From: Pontederia crassipes
Taxonomy: Eukaryota; Streptophyta; Magnoliopsida; Commelinales; Pontederiaceae
Direction of reading: 5' to 3'
Length of the DNA: 64,000 bases
Assembly: GCA_030549335.1 (NCBI GenBank)
Contig: CM060194.1
Location: 75,242,077-75,306,076 of the forward strand
The position numbers and the translations under genes were made by a program. Each line of letters starts with the position of its first letter. The stretch's first letter is position 1. A model generated the notes under the pieces. The model saw nothing but the letters and a program-made list of their open reading frames with translations. It was not told where the DNA came from and did not search any database. This document shows, in pieces, positions 1 to 10,885 of this stretch.

Positions 1-1224
1 AATTATCCTTTTAACTTTTTTTATTAATAACTGACTTGTTTGACAGAAAAAAAAGGGATAAATGTTTATTCTATTGTTTATCCATGAAACAAACAGCCCC
101 CTTGAAAATAAAAAATAATATTCCTTATAAATTATTCTTTGATCGAACAAAAAAGGATAGATGAATAATATACAAATATATATAACATTTTTAAATTTGT
201 GAGTCCACGTAAGTCATAATTTTAAACAATTGTGAGGATGCTTAAAAAAGAAGATATGCACTTTAACCTCAATTACGAACATACTAGAATATTTTAAAAT
301 GCTAAATTATGTTTAAAATTAACAAGGGAGAAATGTATTAGGGAACCTGAACCCGGGAAAATGGCCGCCATAAAAAAAATAATTTTTATTCACGGATGAA
401 GTGTTCACATATTTGTATCCGTAAAGATAATACAAGGAAAAAAGTGGTTTGGGACAATTGCTACGTAACTTGAGTTGTGGTCAGGCAAAATTCTTCAAAA
501 TTAAACCATGCATGTGTGGAATCATGAAACAAATTAATGTCTCATCTACTTGAATGTACGATCCTAATTCCAAAAACTCTCATCTCAAGATAAGGTTCAC
601 AAGGTTTGACCACATATTATTAGGAAATAGCAAAACAGAAACAAAGTCATCTAGGGTCGAAAGTATTCAAATAAATTTAGGTACCCCTAGAGTTTAATTG
701 ATCTCTTCTACTTCGAGATTAATCCAAGAGGCCTTGTAGGTTGTCTTGAGCTTTCTAATAGGTGGATGCACTTTTTCTAAAGTTGAGTGCAAAATTGATA
801 TTCGAGTCGTGAAATTGTTTGGTGCTCTCACGCTTGCAAACCTTAGCAGGAATATCTAGTCGCAGACTCGCGGTCTTAATAATTTTGTCTCACACGATGG
901 CGAGATGCCATTTCATCGTACATCTACTCTGCAACACCATTCCGTCCGTGTGATGCCCCTATATTCTCCTCTGGTACTAGATATCATAATTGTTTATCTT
1001 CATTGGATTTATCTCAAAAATCTTCGAAGATGATAAGCAATTCCATTTTCTTACTTTAAATAAAGATTCACGTAGTCTAGTACTCTAGTTAAAAGAAATT
1101 GGCATTCTCATCGAAAAACTCCCATGATCATACGCAGATTATAGACAACAACATGGAAAATGTTATTGAAATCACATAATAACTCCTTTATAGGAACAAC
1201 AAAATAGTGAGGTAGCAAATGTGC
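1..1224. other. AT-rich intergenic DNA, nothing recognised
   Basis: No open frame of useful length, no terminal repeat and no tandem repeat was seen in this stretch. Confidence 0.5.
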
Positions 1225-1544
1225 CCTCTAATTTCATAGTAGTGCAGCGACTCACCTCTATACTTTACATGATATTGTCTGCTCTGTTCCCACCCTATGA
1301 TCACAATTTCTTAATGCGTCCTCCAATATTAGAATAATGTCAGGATATTGTCCACTCAACTCCCATCCTATGCTCACGATTGTCTAATATGTCCTACCAA
1401 GTCAAGGTTTTGCTACTATATACATCTAGCATCTTCCTCTGTGACTTGTATATTTAGGACTAATTCAAGGCATCGTGCATCCTCTTCTCATTATGGGACT
1501 CAACGTCCTCGTTGAGTGATTGCACATCACCATGCACTGAGGTT
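1225..1544. repeat. Old degenerate repeat, left arm flanking the Copia insertion
   Basis: This stretch resembles 6060-6330 in the same orientation. Both read through a sequence ending near a shared 'gacttgt' block and the phrase 'aaggcat'. The Copia element lies between them, so it appears to have inserted into an older repetitive sequence. I cannot assign the family. Confidence 0.45.
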
Positions 1545-1549
1545 CACAC
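1545..1549. other. Target-site duplication (CACAC), left copy
   Basis: CACAC abuts the left LTR and recurs at 5970-5974 directly after the right LTR. Five bases is the usual target duplication of Copia elements. Confidence 0.85.
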
Positions 1550-1743
1550 TATCAGAGCAACTAACTACTTCAACATAGTTATCTTAGAATAATTCAAACT
1601 TGTAACTATCTCTAGTTTATTAGGTTCACTTACGTATTACATGGAATGTATAATGGAGGTCATGATGTGTGTTCTGTTGTAACTAACACATCTATAAATT
1701 AATAACAGAACTCAATGATTCTGTGCCGAAAAATTATATCTTT
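1550..1743 (+). repeat. Copia 5' LTR
   Basis: 194 bp, repeated at 5776-5969 with 7 mismatches and no gaps. The end was set by the CACAC duplication outside and the primer site two bases inside. The terminal dinucleotides are not the usual TG and CA. Confidence 0.9.
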
Positions 1744-1744
1744 A

Positions 1745-1757
1745 TGGTATCAGAGCC
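1745..1757 (+). promoter_or_regulatory. Primer binding site, initiator Met tRNA
   Basis: TGGTATCAGAGCC complements the 3' end of plant initiator tRNA-Met. It starts one base after the 5' LTR, as in most plant Copia elements. Confidence 0.9.
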
Positions 1758-1760
1758 ACC

Positions 1761-2611
1761 ATGACAACTCCACTGACTACCACAACATCTATCACCAACT
1801 CATCACCAAATTTGATCACACTTCCTTCTTCCAATCAACTGAACCATTTTTTGACGTTGAAGCTTTCATCAACCAATTATTTACTCTGAAAAACACAGCT
1901 GCTACCTCTTCTCCGTAGCCTTGAATTAGAAGGATTTGTTGATGGCACACTTCCCTGTCCCACGACAGAAACAGAACCAACAACCCCTAGTGATTCAACT
2001 CCTACCCTCAGCATTCAAGAATGGAAGCGTCGTAACCAACTTATACTAAGTTGGCTGTTAGCATCTCTGTCAAAAGAAGTGTTACCCATTGTTGTGGGCC
2101 TCGAGACTTCTCATCAAGTATGGACAGCACTGAAAGATGCATTTGGAGCTCCATCTGAAGCCCGTATCCTACAAATCAAAATGCAGTTACAAAATCTCAA
2201 GAGAGGTGATACACCAGTTTCCCAGTATCTTCGCAATGCAAAATATTTTGCTGATGAGCTTTCAGCAGTTGGTCATCCACTTAGTACCTCCAGCTTCAAT
2301 GCAACAGTAATTACCAACCTTGGTCATGAATTCAATGATATTGTTGCTTCTCTCGCGGCACGCACATCACCAGTGAACTATCCAGAGCTTCACAGTCTGC
2401 TAACAAGCCATGATATTAGGCTTCAACAACAACGTGGTACCGATCAGTCACTTCAACCACAAGCAAATTTCATCAAAGCAACACAACACCCAGTGCACCG
2501 TCACACTTCAAACCGCGGGGACGAGGAGGTCGCAGACGCAACCAAGGACGTCGTGGCACATATCTGTGTCCTATATGTGGATTGCCAGGCGATAGCCCTT
2601 TCCAGTGTTAA
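1761..2611 (+). pseudogene. Copia gag remnant
   Basis: Encodes the capsid/nucleocapsid part of the Copia polyprotein, which would form the virus-like particle. The first ATG after the primer site is at 1761 and sets the frame. The retrotransposon Gag core (UBN2 type) is readable to about 2440. TGA at 1887-1889 stands where the family has a tryptophan. The frame then shifts between about 2410 and 2500, after which an Arg/Gly-rich basic stretch leads into a CCHC zinc knuckle (CX2CX4-X-X4C). Its histidine position is aspartate, and TAA at 2609-2611 follows the last cysteine. The product would be non-functional. The assignment is sure; the original codons are inferred from the family. Confidence 0.85.
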
Positions 2612-2699
2612 TATCGCCACCCTGCAACTAATCTTCCTCAAGCCTACAATGCTCAACTGCAGCCACCTGCCTCCGCCTTAGACACAATCTCACAACTTG

Positions 2700-5600
2700 G
2701 AGCCTACTCCGAGTGGTTTCCAGATACGGGCGCAACTCACCATACCACGCCAAACATCCAAGCCTTAAGTTCTGCAGAACCTTACAATGGACACGACAAT
2801 TTACAGGTTGGCAATGGTATGTTGTTACCAATTCATCATATAGGTACTTCATCCCTTCTGTCTTCACGAGGCCTACTTCATTTAAACAATATTCTGCATG
2901 TACCCAATATTACAAAACCTCTTTTATCTGTTAAAAAATTTGCCACTGATAATAATTATTTCTTTGAATTCTTCCCTGACTCTTTTATTGTCAAGGATCG
3001 ACGAACCAAGCTTCCTCTTCTTCACGGCCAACTTAAAGATGGATTATACCATCTTTCTCAGCCAAAGCAGCAGGCTTCTGCAAATGTTTCCCAGAAAATT
3101 TCAACTCACCTTTGGCATGCACGATTAGGCCACCCAGCTCTTCGTGTGGTCAATTATGTTCTCCGTCAAAATAAAATTCCAGTCTCTCACAAGTTTCCTA
3201 ATAAATGCCCGACGTGCATTCTTGGAAAATCTACCCGACAGCCACTGCTTCCTTCTCCTTCGACAAGCTCAGCACCCCTGCAGCTTCTCTACGCTGATCT
3301 TTGGGGACCTGCTCCTGTATCATCTTCAGGCGGACATCATTATTTACTTCTTTTTGTAGATGACTACTCCAAGTTTACTTGGACTTTTCCTTTTGTTAAT
3401 AAATATGAAGTTAGTTATGTCTTTTTTCAGTTTCAAAAATATGTAGAACGATAGTTCAATGCGAAAATTCTTTCCTTGCAAACAAACAGAGGCGGCGAAT
3501 TCCTACGCCTTGGTACATTCCTGAGAAGTCAAGGCATACAACATCGCTTGACCTGTGCACATACTCACGAGCAAAATGGTTCAGTTGAGCGCAAAATTCG
3601 CCACCTCATTTACACCACCTTAGCTCTACTCGCACACATCAACGTTCCCAAACGCTACTAGCAGTTTGCGGTAGAAACTGCAACCTACTTGATAAATCGA
3701 CTTCCTACTCCTGTTCTTAATAATCGAACGCCATATGATCTCCTATTCAAGGCTCCACCTAACTACACTTTTCTAACAATTTTTGGATGTGCGGTCTATC
3801 CACACACAAGGCCTTATAATGTTTATAAGTTTGATTTTCGATCACTACAGTGTGTCTTTCTCGGCTACCCAACCAACTCCACAGGTTACCATTGCTATCA
3901 TCCACCCTCTGGACGTTACATGCACAGTTCGACATGCACAGTTCGATGAGACGTTGTTTCCTTTTGCCATTTCAGCACCCCTAAACCCATCCACTACTTA
4001 CTCTGCCTCATCGCCTCCATGGATATCCATTCCCTCTGTTTTTACACCCATGTCCACCTCTAGTCATACCACAGCTCCCACGAGTCCTCCACTGACCTCT
4101 CCTTCAAACTCTGCACCTTCAAACAATGCCTTTCTTCCTTCACCTCCTATCTTGCGCCCACGAAAACCAGTTAACTATCGTGTTCTTGCAAGACTTAAAG
4201 CTCCCACCTCAACTGTTCACCCTTCCTCCTTCCTCACTCTGACTTGTTTCACATCTGCAAACAAGTCTCCTCAGTGGCGTCACGCAATGACAGAGGAACT
4301 TAACGCCCTCATTCATAACAATACCTGATCCTTAGTACCTCGCCGTCCTGACATGAATGTTATAAGTAGCAAATGGGTGTTTCGAATTAAATACCACCTC
4401 GATGGCACAGTCGATCATCATAAAGCTCGACTTGTTGCAAAGGATTACCATCAGACAACCGGTCTTGACTATCATGAAACATTTAGACCTGTCATAAAAT
4501 CTACCACAATACGTCTCATTCTATCTATTACTGTTTCTAGAGGTTGTCCAATTAATCAAATTGATATCAGCAATGCTTTTCTTCATGGCCATCTTGTTGA
4601 ATCCGTCTTCATGGAACAACCTCTTGGTTACCTTGATGAGTGCTTTCCCCATCATGTCTGTCGTCTCAATAAGTCTATATATGACCTCAAACAAGCTCCA
4701 CGAGCTTGGTTTGCGACACTTTCCAATGGTCTTCTCACTTTTGGCTTCAAGCTATGCACAACAGATACCTCATTGTTCATCCACAATAATGCATCTGAGT
4801 CGGCTTATGTTCTTATTTACGTTGATGATATTATCATCACTGGCTCCACTCCTTTAGTTGTCAACAAAATAATCTGTCATCTTCAACAATCCTTTGCTGT
4901 CAAAAACCTTGGTCCCCTCCATTATTTCCTGGGTGTAGAAGTTCACAAGTCCTCCAATGGTCTTCTTCTATCCCAACAAAAATACGTCCATGATCTCCTT
5001 TGACGAACCCAAATGCATAACTCCAAACCAGTCCGAACACCACTTGCCAGTCGCACCAAATTACTTCCTACCACCAGCAACTCCTTCGACAATCCCACTC
5101 TCTATCGCCAAGCTGTAGGTTCACTTCAATATCTCATCATCACTCGCCCTGACATCTCCTTTGCAGTCCATTACGTATGTCAATTCATGCACAATCCGCC
5201 AGTAGATCACTGGCAAGCTGTTAAAAGAATTCTCCGTTACCTAAAACATACTACACATTTCAGCCTTCATATTACCCCCTCCACTTCCCTCCACCTCCAA
5301 GCCTTTTCTGACGCTGATTGGGCAGGCTCTTACAATCGCAAATCCTATGGCAGCTATCTCATTTATCTTGGGACAAACCTTATTTCCTGGGCAGCACGCA
5401 AACAACGAGTTGTGTCTCGTTCATCCACAGAATCAAAATATCAGGCTTTGATGGACTCCACTATAGAACTCATCTGGTTGCAATCCTTAATGAAGGAAAT
5501 CGGTGTACAGACAATCGCGTCTGTTCTGTGGTGCGATAACGTTGGTGCAACTTACTTATCGGCCAATCCTGTATTTCACGCACGTTTAAAGCACATTGAA

Positions 5601-5804
5601 GTTGATTTTCATTTCGTCAGAGAAGAGGTTGCCAAGAAATGTCTCACAGTATGCTATATCTCAACTCATGACCAACTGGCAGACTTTATGACCAAACCAA
5701 TTGTTGGACGACGCTTTCAGTTCATCCGCAACAAGCTACGACTTCGGCCATGTCAACGTCTCGCTTGTGGGGGCGTATCAGAGCAACTAACTACTTCAAC
5801 ATAG
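2700..5804 (+). pseudogene. Copia pol remnant (protease, integrase, RT, RNase H)
   Basis: Domains in order: aspartic protease with a DTG triad (near 2723), integrase zinc finger HHCC (about 3107-3217), integrase core, reverse transcriptase with YVDDI (4818-4832), and RNase H with the DADWA block (about 5307). Stops interrupt it at 3452-3454, 3659-3661, 4326-4328 and 5001-5003. A tandem duplication of 14 bp (3918-3931, 3932-3945) marks the switch from frame 2 to frame 3, although the duplication alone does not give the exact shift, so another small indel is likely. The second integrase catalytic aspartate reads as asparagine (about 3485). The terminal stop lies inside the 3' LTR. Confidence 0.9.
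3918..3945 (+). repeat. 14-bp tandem duplication in Copia pol
   Basis: ACATGCACAGTTCG occurs twice head to tail. It lies at the junction where integrase reading in frame 2 ends and the reading towards reverse transcriptase continues in frame 3. Confidence 0.9.
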
Positions 5805-5969
5805 TTATCTTAGAATAATTCAAACTTGTAACTGTCTCCAGTTTATTAGGTCCACTTACGTATTACATGGAATGTATAATGGAGGTCATGATGTGTGTTC
5901 TGTTGTAACTAACACATCTATAAATTAATAACAGAACTCAATGATTCTGTGTGGGAAAATTATGTCTTT
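5776..5969 (+). repeat. Copia 3' LTR
   Basis: Matches the 5' LTR at 187 of 194 positions. A short G-rich stretch (TGTGGGGGCG) just upstream is the likely polypurine tract. The right target duplication is 5970-5974. Confidence 0.9.
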
Positions 5970-5974
5970 CACAC

Positions 5975-6732
5975 GAAGTCGCTCTAGTACCATATATAAC
6001 ATCATTACACTTGCGTAAGATATTATCCGCATTGGGTCTCGTCCTGTATGATTTTATCAAAATATATCTTTCAACATCGGAGTAGCGCAATGACTCATCT
6101 CTGTAATTGGCAAAATATTGCCCGCTCTGACCCTACCTAGGCTCACAATTTTCTAACATGCCCTTTAGTACATGAGTAAGACAACGGCTCATCTTTATGT
6201 TTGGCAGGATATTATCCGCTATGCTCCCATCATAAGCTCACGATTTTCTAAAGTGTCTTACCGAGCCGACTTGCTACTATATATCTAACATCTTTTTCGT
6301 GACTTGTGCATATGTAACTAATCCAAGGCATGCCTCATGTATAATCTCATATGCACAAGTCATAAGAGAGATGTTGGGTATATATGAAATATGATATTGA
6401 CTTGGTATGACACATTTTGGTAGAACCGTACAAGTCAAGACCCAAAGCGGATAATATTCTATGCAAATGTAAAGATGTTACATATAGTATCAGAGCCACT
6501 CCGCATATGCCTCTGTATATGGTAGGATACGATCACTCAACAAAGACGTTAAGTCCCTTAAAGGGGGCAGGATTTATAAGGCATGTCTTGAATTAGTCCC
6601 ACATGCACAAGTCACGAAAAAAAAATGTTGGATATATATGGGAACATGATCTTGACTTGGTAGGATGCGTTTTGATAAAAGCATACGGGCCGATGTCCAA
6701 AACGAAAAATAGTCTACACAAATGCAAGGATG
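5975..6732. repeat. Old inverted-repeat-rich sequence, right flank of the Copia insertion
   Basis: The stretch 6240-6320 has its reverse complement at about 6345-6420, sharing GACTTGTGCATATG and the GATGTT/TATATAT block with a short loop. A further inverted-orientation copy lies at 6570-6730. A block with the primer-like phrase AGTATCAGAGCC is at about 6488. It looks like a decayed repeat built of inverted copies; the class is unknown. Confidence 0.55.
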
Positions 6733-7490
6733 TTACACAATTATCTTCATAAGACATGCATTCTCATTTTTCCTTTTTAAGAAGGAAATGATTCTCATGT
6801 TAATTAATTAGTGTAATTTGAAGACTTGTGCCCAATGAATATGCTCGCTATAAATGTAGAAGGGATGACTAAAAAATTGACAAAGCTTGCTGAATAATTC
6901 AAAATCCTAACTTTAACACTTTATTAATAAAATTGAAAAAAGACAAGTTTGAAAGAAATGTTGGTTCTTATCAAATAATGTTTAGTAACTTTGCTTAGTC
7001 AAAATAATTATACCTTTCCAAGGTCGATGGGAGGTCACGAGTTTGATTTCTAGAGTCGTCAATTTGATTAGTGTAATACCATTCTACTATTTGCTAGACA
7101 TCTCATGTTCTACTATTTCTAGGCACTCAAAATCATGTAATTCAATCATCTCATGTGTTACATAATTGACGTAAAGTCTCATCCACCAATATCATCGTCT
7201 CTATTACTAAAGGTCCATAAGAATAACAATGAGAAGTGTTCTCCCAAATCCTTCCATTAAATTACAAACTATATGAATAGAGAAAAGAGATGCATCATAA
7301 TAGGTGAAAATTAGAAACAATGTGCATATGCAAAAATGAATTTTAAATAAACATATTCAATTCCTGAATACACAAGAAATAGGTCACGATGCGCTCTCTA
7401 AATCCCTAAATACATAAGAAGGTTGTGATGCATTCTTCGACAAGAATAACATAGGGTTGTATCCAAATTGAAATAAGATAACATTAGACA
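6733..7490. other. AT-rich intergenic DNA, nothing recognised
   Basis: No sustained frame and no clear repeat was seen. Confidence 0.45.
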
Positions 7491-7497
7491 TAACCAA

Positions 7498-7916
7498 TTA
7501 AGGAGTGAGCAAATCAAGAATCAAACTCATTAATGGCATGCATTTTGATGATTGCTTTTCTTCACCTTCTTGAGTTTTCGAAGTACCTATAACAACATCA
7601 AGTTCATTTATCACCAAAGCCATAAAATGTTTGGTCAAATAATGGAAAAGGTTAAAGGACCACATACCAACTCGGCCTTCATTTGTCTCCCATAGCTTCA
7701 TACAGTAGATCTTTCCATTAGTTGGAGTTTGCAAGACTCAGACCGACCACTTGGTACTAATGAAACTATCAACACGTCATCCACGACACTATGATCATGA
7801 ACGTAATAAAAAATATTCCAAAAGAAACTAATAGTATACTTTTTTATCCTTTGGTTTATGGGAATCTCAAAGCTGCTAGTAAATTTAAGAGTCAATTTCA
7901 AGGATTTTTTGTACAA
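7498..7916 (-). pseudogene. Possible B3-domain (REM-type) transcription factor relic
   Basis: On the minus strand the upper part (7916 down to about 7830) reads a stretch with FTSSFEIP, like the start of a REM B3 domain. After a frame change the lower part (about 7740-7500) reads LQTPTNGKIYCMKLW, then W-x2-N-x2-H-x2-L and ELDVVI. This matches the B3 pattern of a G-K-x-W/Y strand followed by G-W-x2-F and a D-x-[LV]-[VI] strand. B3 domains bind DNA in the nucleus. The frame change, an internal stop before the second part and the lack of flanking exons argue for a dead fragment. The similarity is judged by eye and is modest. Confidence 0.35.
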
Positions 7917-9386
7917 ATAAAATCGACATTATTCAATTGATAAGATTTTCACCATAGCAACAAGGGAAATACAATAGTTGACAATTTGAAATATAAATGT
8001 GCCAAATGATATAAACATATACTATTTTTTTGTCAAATCTTACGCAACTAAATTCGTGCAACAAGCAAATTTTTACTATTTTTATAAAATCAATCTTCAT
8101 GGATGAGAAAAATATTAATTATGGAAATTTCATCCATGAAATAATGGTGAAATATCACAAGCATGATTCAAATATATCGAGGAAACAATAAAACCTACAA
8201 TTTTGAATGAAAAGGAGAGGAAATTAACAAAGTGAAGGCACAAAAGAACGGGGGAAAAAGTTTTAATATTGTTCTATTACCCTAAATTTGCCATTGTTCT
8301 TTTGGAGCTTAGAAACGATGATGCGAAGAGGGCGGTTTCCTAAAGAACTCGAAAACTCAATATGGATTGAAATATTTTAGGAAGGAATATATTGAAAAGT
8401 AGTCTAGAACTGGTTGGATCAAGTCCAACCAGGTTTATTTTTTGATCTCAATGGAATCAAAGATGGGCCTGCCCATGGGCCGGATCTGTTCTATTTATCC
8501 TTATTATTTATAATAAAATCAAGAGTTATTCATTATTTTTGTTGTTTTTCCAAAATTATAAAATATACATTTATTTTCAACAAAAATTTCTATTTCATTT
8601 CATCATTTCTTTATATTATTTTTTACTCTCTTTATCTAAGCTTTAGTTTTACCCTTTTATAATTATTTAACTAGATATTAAAGAAATCTAAAAACAAATG
8701 TTTGTGATAAGAATATTTAAAGTAACCAGAAGTAATAAAGTTTAAGTTATTTTAATTCCTTTTATTTTTTAATTAGATTATTTCTGCCTACACTTTTCAT
8801 TTTACCCACCATCAATCATTTTGATAACCTTTTTACTTATCTTTATTTAACTACATTTACCCCCTTCATTATTATTTCAAAATAAAAGAAACTACATTAA
8901 GGGTCTACAAAGTAGAACAAAAATCATGACTTGCTTGAATAATTTAAAGAAACTAACGTATAATTTAATGATTTAGGGTAAATTTGAAAATAATTTATAA
9001 CTTATAATAAATCAAAACATAGTTTGATTAACTAACTATCAGTCATTTCAAATGAAAGAATATTTAATTTTACAATGTCCAAACTTTTGGATTAAATTTC
9101 TGATTACCACTTAACAAATACCAAGTTTTGCACTCGAGAACTCTAACATCTTTGCAAACGAGATATGGTCATGTCTTCGATTGTGATTTTATTAACATAT
9201 ATCATATTTATTTAAGATCATGATATATATATATATATATATATTTCTTCCATAACTTATCTTTTTATATATATCCAACATTCATCCTATAACTGATGTC
9301 TGCGAAATTAACCCAATGCATGCCATCACAATATATGATTGCACCTCACCATACATAAAGATCAGGCGAAACAACTCTATTATAAT
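7917..9386. other. AT-rich intergenic DNA with an (AT)n run
   Basis: No gene was recognised. A perfect AT dinucleotide run lies at 9223-9244. Confidence 0.5.
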
Positions 9387-10265
9387 ATATATAGGTATAT
9401 TAATGTGTGCCCACACAAATTGGATGCACAATGCGACCAATTCATCTGGGTCGTGGGATCGAGCATTAACGGTCGGGGCTCTGCGCCCCTTCCTCCTCTG
9501 TCTGCTGCACTAGCGCGTCCTCCTTTATTGCAACATTCATCTGCCTCCTTCATCTTCTACAGCCTTCCTTTGCTCTGCTCGCCCCTCCGCCACCGCCTCC
9601 CATTCTTCCCTCCTCCATGTGCCACCCTCTTTCGACTAGCAACCCCTCATTCTAATTTACATTGAGTTTGGTAGCAATTGTCGAGCTGCAACAATCATCG
9701 GAGGCCCGTTATGGAGGATGAAGTAGTGGAAGAAGGAATGGATAGCACAATCGTCCGAGGGATTTGCTTTGATGATTCACATCCCTGTGCAATCGTTGAG
9801 CAGCAACAAAGGGAGGTGACAGGCGGGGACTTGGAGGAGATCGAGCTAAGCCTTGGACTCTCGCTTGGCTAGTACGATCATCATCAGTCGCGTCCTTCTC
9901 GTCATTGCCGTGAGAGCCTCGGGAGTTCCCTCTGCCCTTCCTCATGCTCTCCAAGGTGAGCTCCCTATTGTCGGAGACCTAGGGAGGAGTTGTGGAAGCG
10001 GAACAACGACAACGAGTTCGTCGTCGGAGGAATATGTGCATGGCGAAAGTGAGAGGAAGAGGAAGACATATGGCCGAGGGAGGACATGTATGCAGGCCGT
10101 GCGCTCGCATGAGGGAGGAGGAAGACGCTCCAGCCGCGCATTCGCATGAGGGAGAAGGAAGACGCACGACTCTACAGTAGACCCCCAAGCGTTGATGCTT
10201 GATCCCACGGTCCACATCAATTGGTCGCACTGTGCGCCCAATTTGTGTGGGCGCACATTAATAAA

Positions 10266-10272
<7 letters not shown>
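9387..10272. mobile_element. TIR-bounded non-autonomous DNA element with GC-rich interior
   Basis: About 90 bp at 9387-9478 is the near-perfect reverse complement of about 10180-10272. The shared core includes CCCACACAAATTG and GTGGGATC. The interior is far richer in G+C than the flanks, which is typical of elements that have picked up genic DNA (Pack-type). The right end runs into a TA/GA/TG microsatellite, so no target duplication can be read. No transposase is encoded. Confidence 0.7.
9711..9872 (+). CDS. Short ORF ending in an EAR-like motif, inside the TIR element
   Basis: An ATG at 9711 opens a 53-residue frame that is acidic and ends in EEIELSLGLSLG before the stop. The IELSLGLSLG block resembles the EAR repression motif near the N-terminus of NINJA/AFP-family proteins, which recruit TOPLESS co-repressors. 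Downstream bases in the same frame do not clearly continue the family. I read it as a captured gene fragment rather than a working gene. Whether it is transcribed cannot be told. Confidence 0.35.
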   Translation: MEDEVVEEGMDSTIVRGICFDDSHPCAIVEQQQREVTGGDLEEIELSLGLSLG

Positions 10273-10328
<56 letters not shown>

Positions 10329-10339
10329 TGTGTGTGTGT
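10268..10339. repeat. Compound microsatellite (TA)n(GA)n(TG)n
   Basis: An unbroken dinucleotide run changes from TA to GA to TG. It abuts the right terminal repeat of the preceding element. Confidence 0.95.
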
Positions 10340-10885
10340 AAAGCATTTTTTGTGTGAAGCATGTGTGAAGTGACTTTAAATATATTTTTCTTCATTTTTT
10401 TCGATATATATTTTTTACTAATAGCTTAAATGATCATTTATGATAATAAAAAACATATATATAATGATCCAAAGATAATAATATTACTCTGGTAAGAAAT
10501 ATTATATAAAATCTCTTGATCTCATATGAAAGTTGTTTAATAATCATTGACCCAAATACTTATTTGGGGCAATGATCAAAAGAAGATCACCAAATTGAAG
10601 TAGAATGAGTTTTAATTACAAGTTTCGATGAGAGAAAAATTATGTATATTCTTCTTTCAAAGGAGGGCGTCAACTTGAAGAAAATATGATTTTATAGTCT
10701 TGAAACATATCCTAAGTTTTCTTTTCTTTTTTTTTCATATGATGTTGACTTTCTACCCAAATTGAATTTCTCACTTGTTGAATTAACTAATTTTGCTTTA
10801 GCTTCTCTCATCCAATAGCATATTTTGCAATTGATTTGAAATAAAAATAGCAATCATCATGAGCTAAAGTCAAAGTGGTACGTGT
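10340..10885. other. AT-rich intergenic DNA, nothing recognised
   Basis: No gene or repeat was recognised. Confidence 0.45.

Larger units (their letters stand above)
1550..5969 (+). mobile_element. Ty1/Copia LTR retrotransposon, complete in structure but coding-defective
   Basis: The element has two 194-bp LTRs, a 5-bp target duplication CACAC, an initiator-Met-tRNA primer site, and the gag-protease-integrase-RT-RNase H order that defines Copia. The LTRs differ at 7 positions by eye, so the insertion is fairly recent. The coding region carries at least six in-frame stops and two frameshifts, so it cannot encode a working polyprotein. The ends are not TG..CA: the LTRs begin TATCAG and end TCTTT. 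The short LTRs fit small plant Copia lineages, but I do not assign one. Confidence 0.93.
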
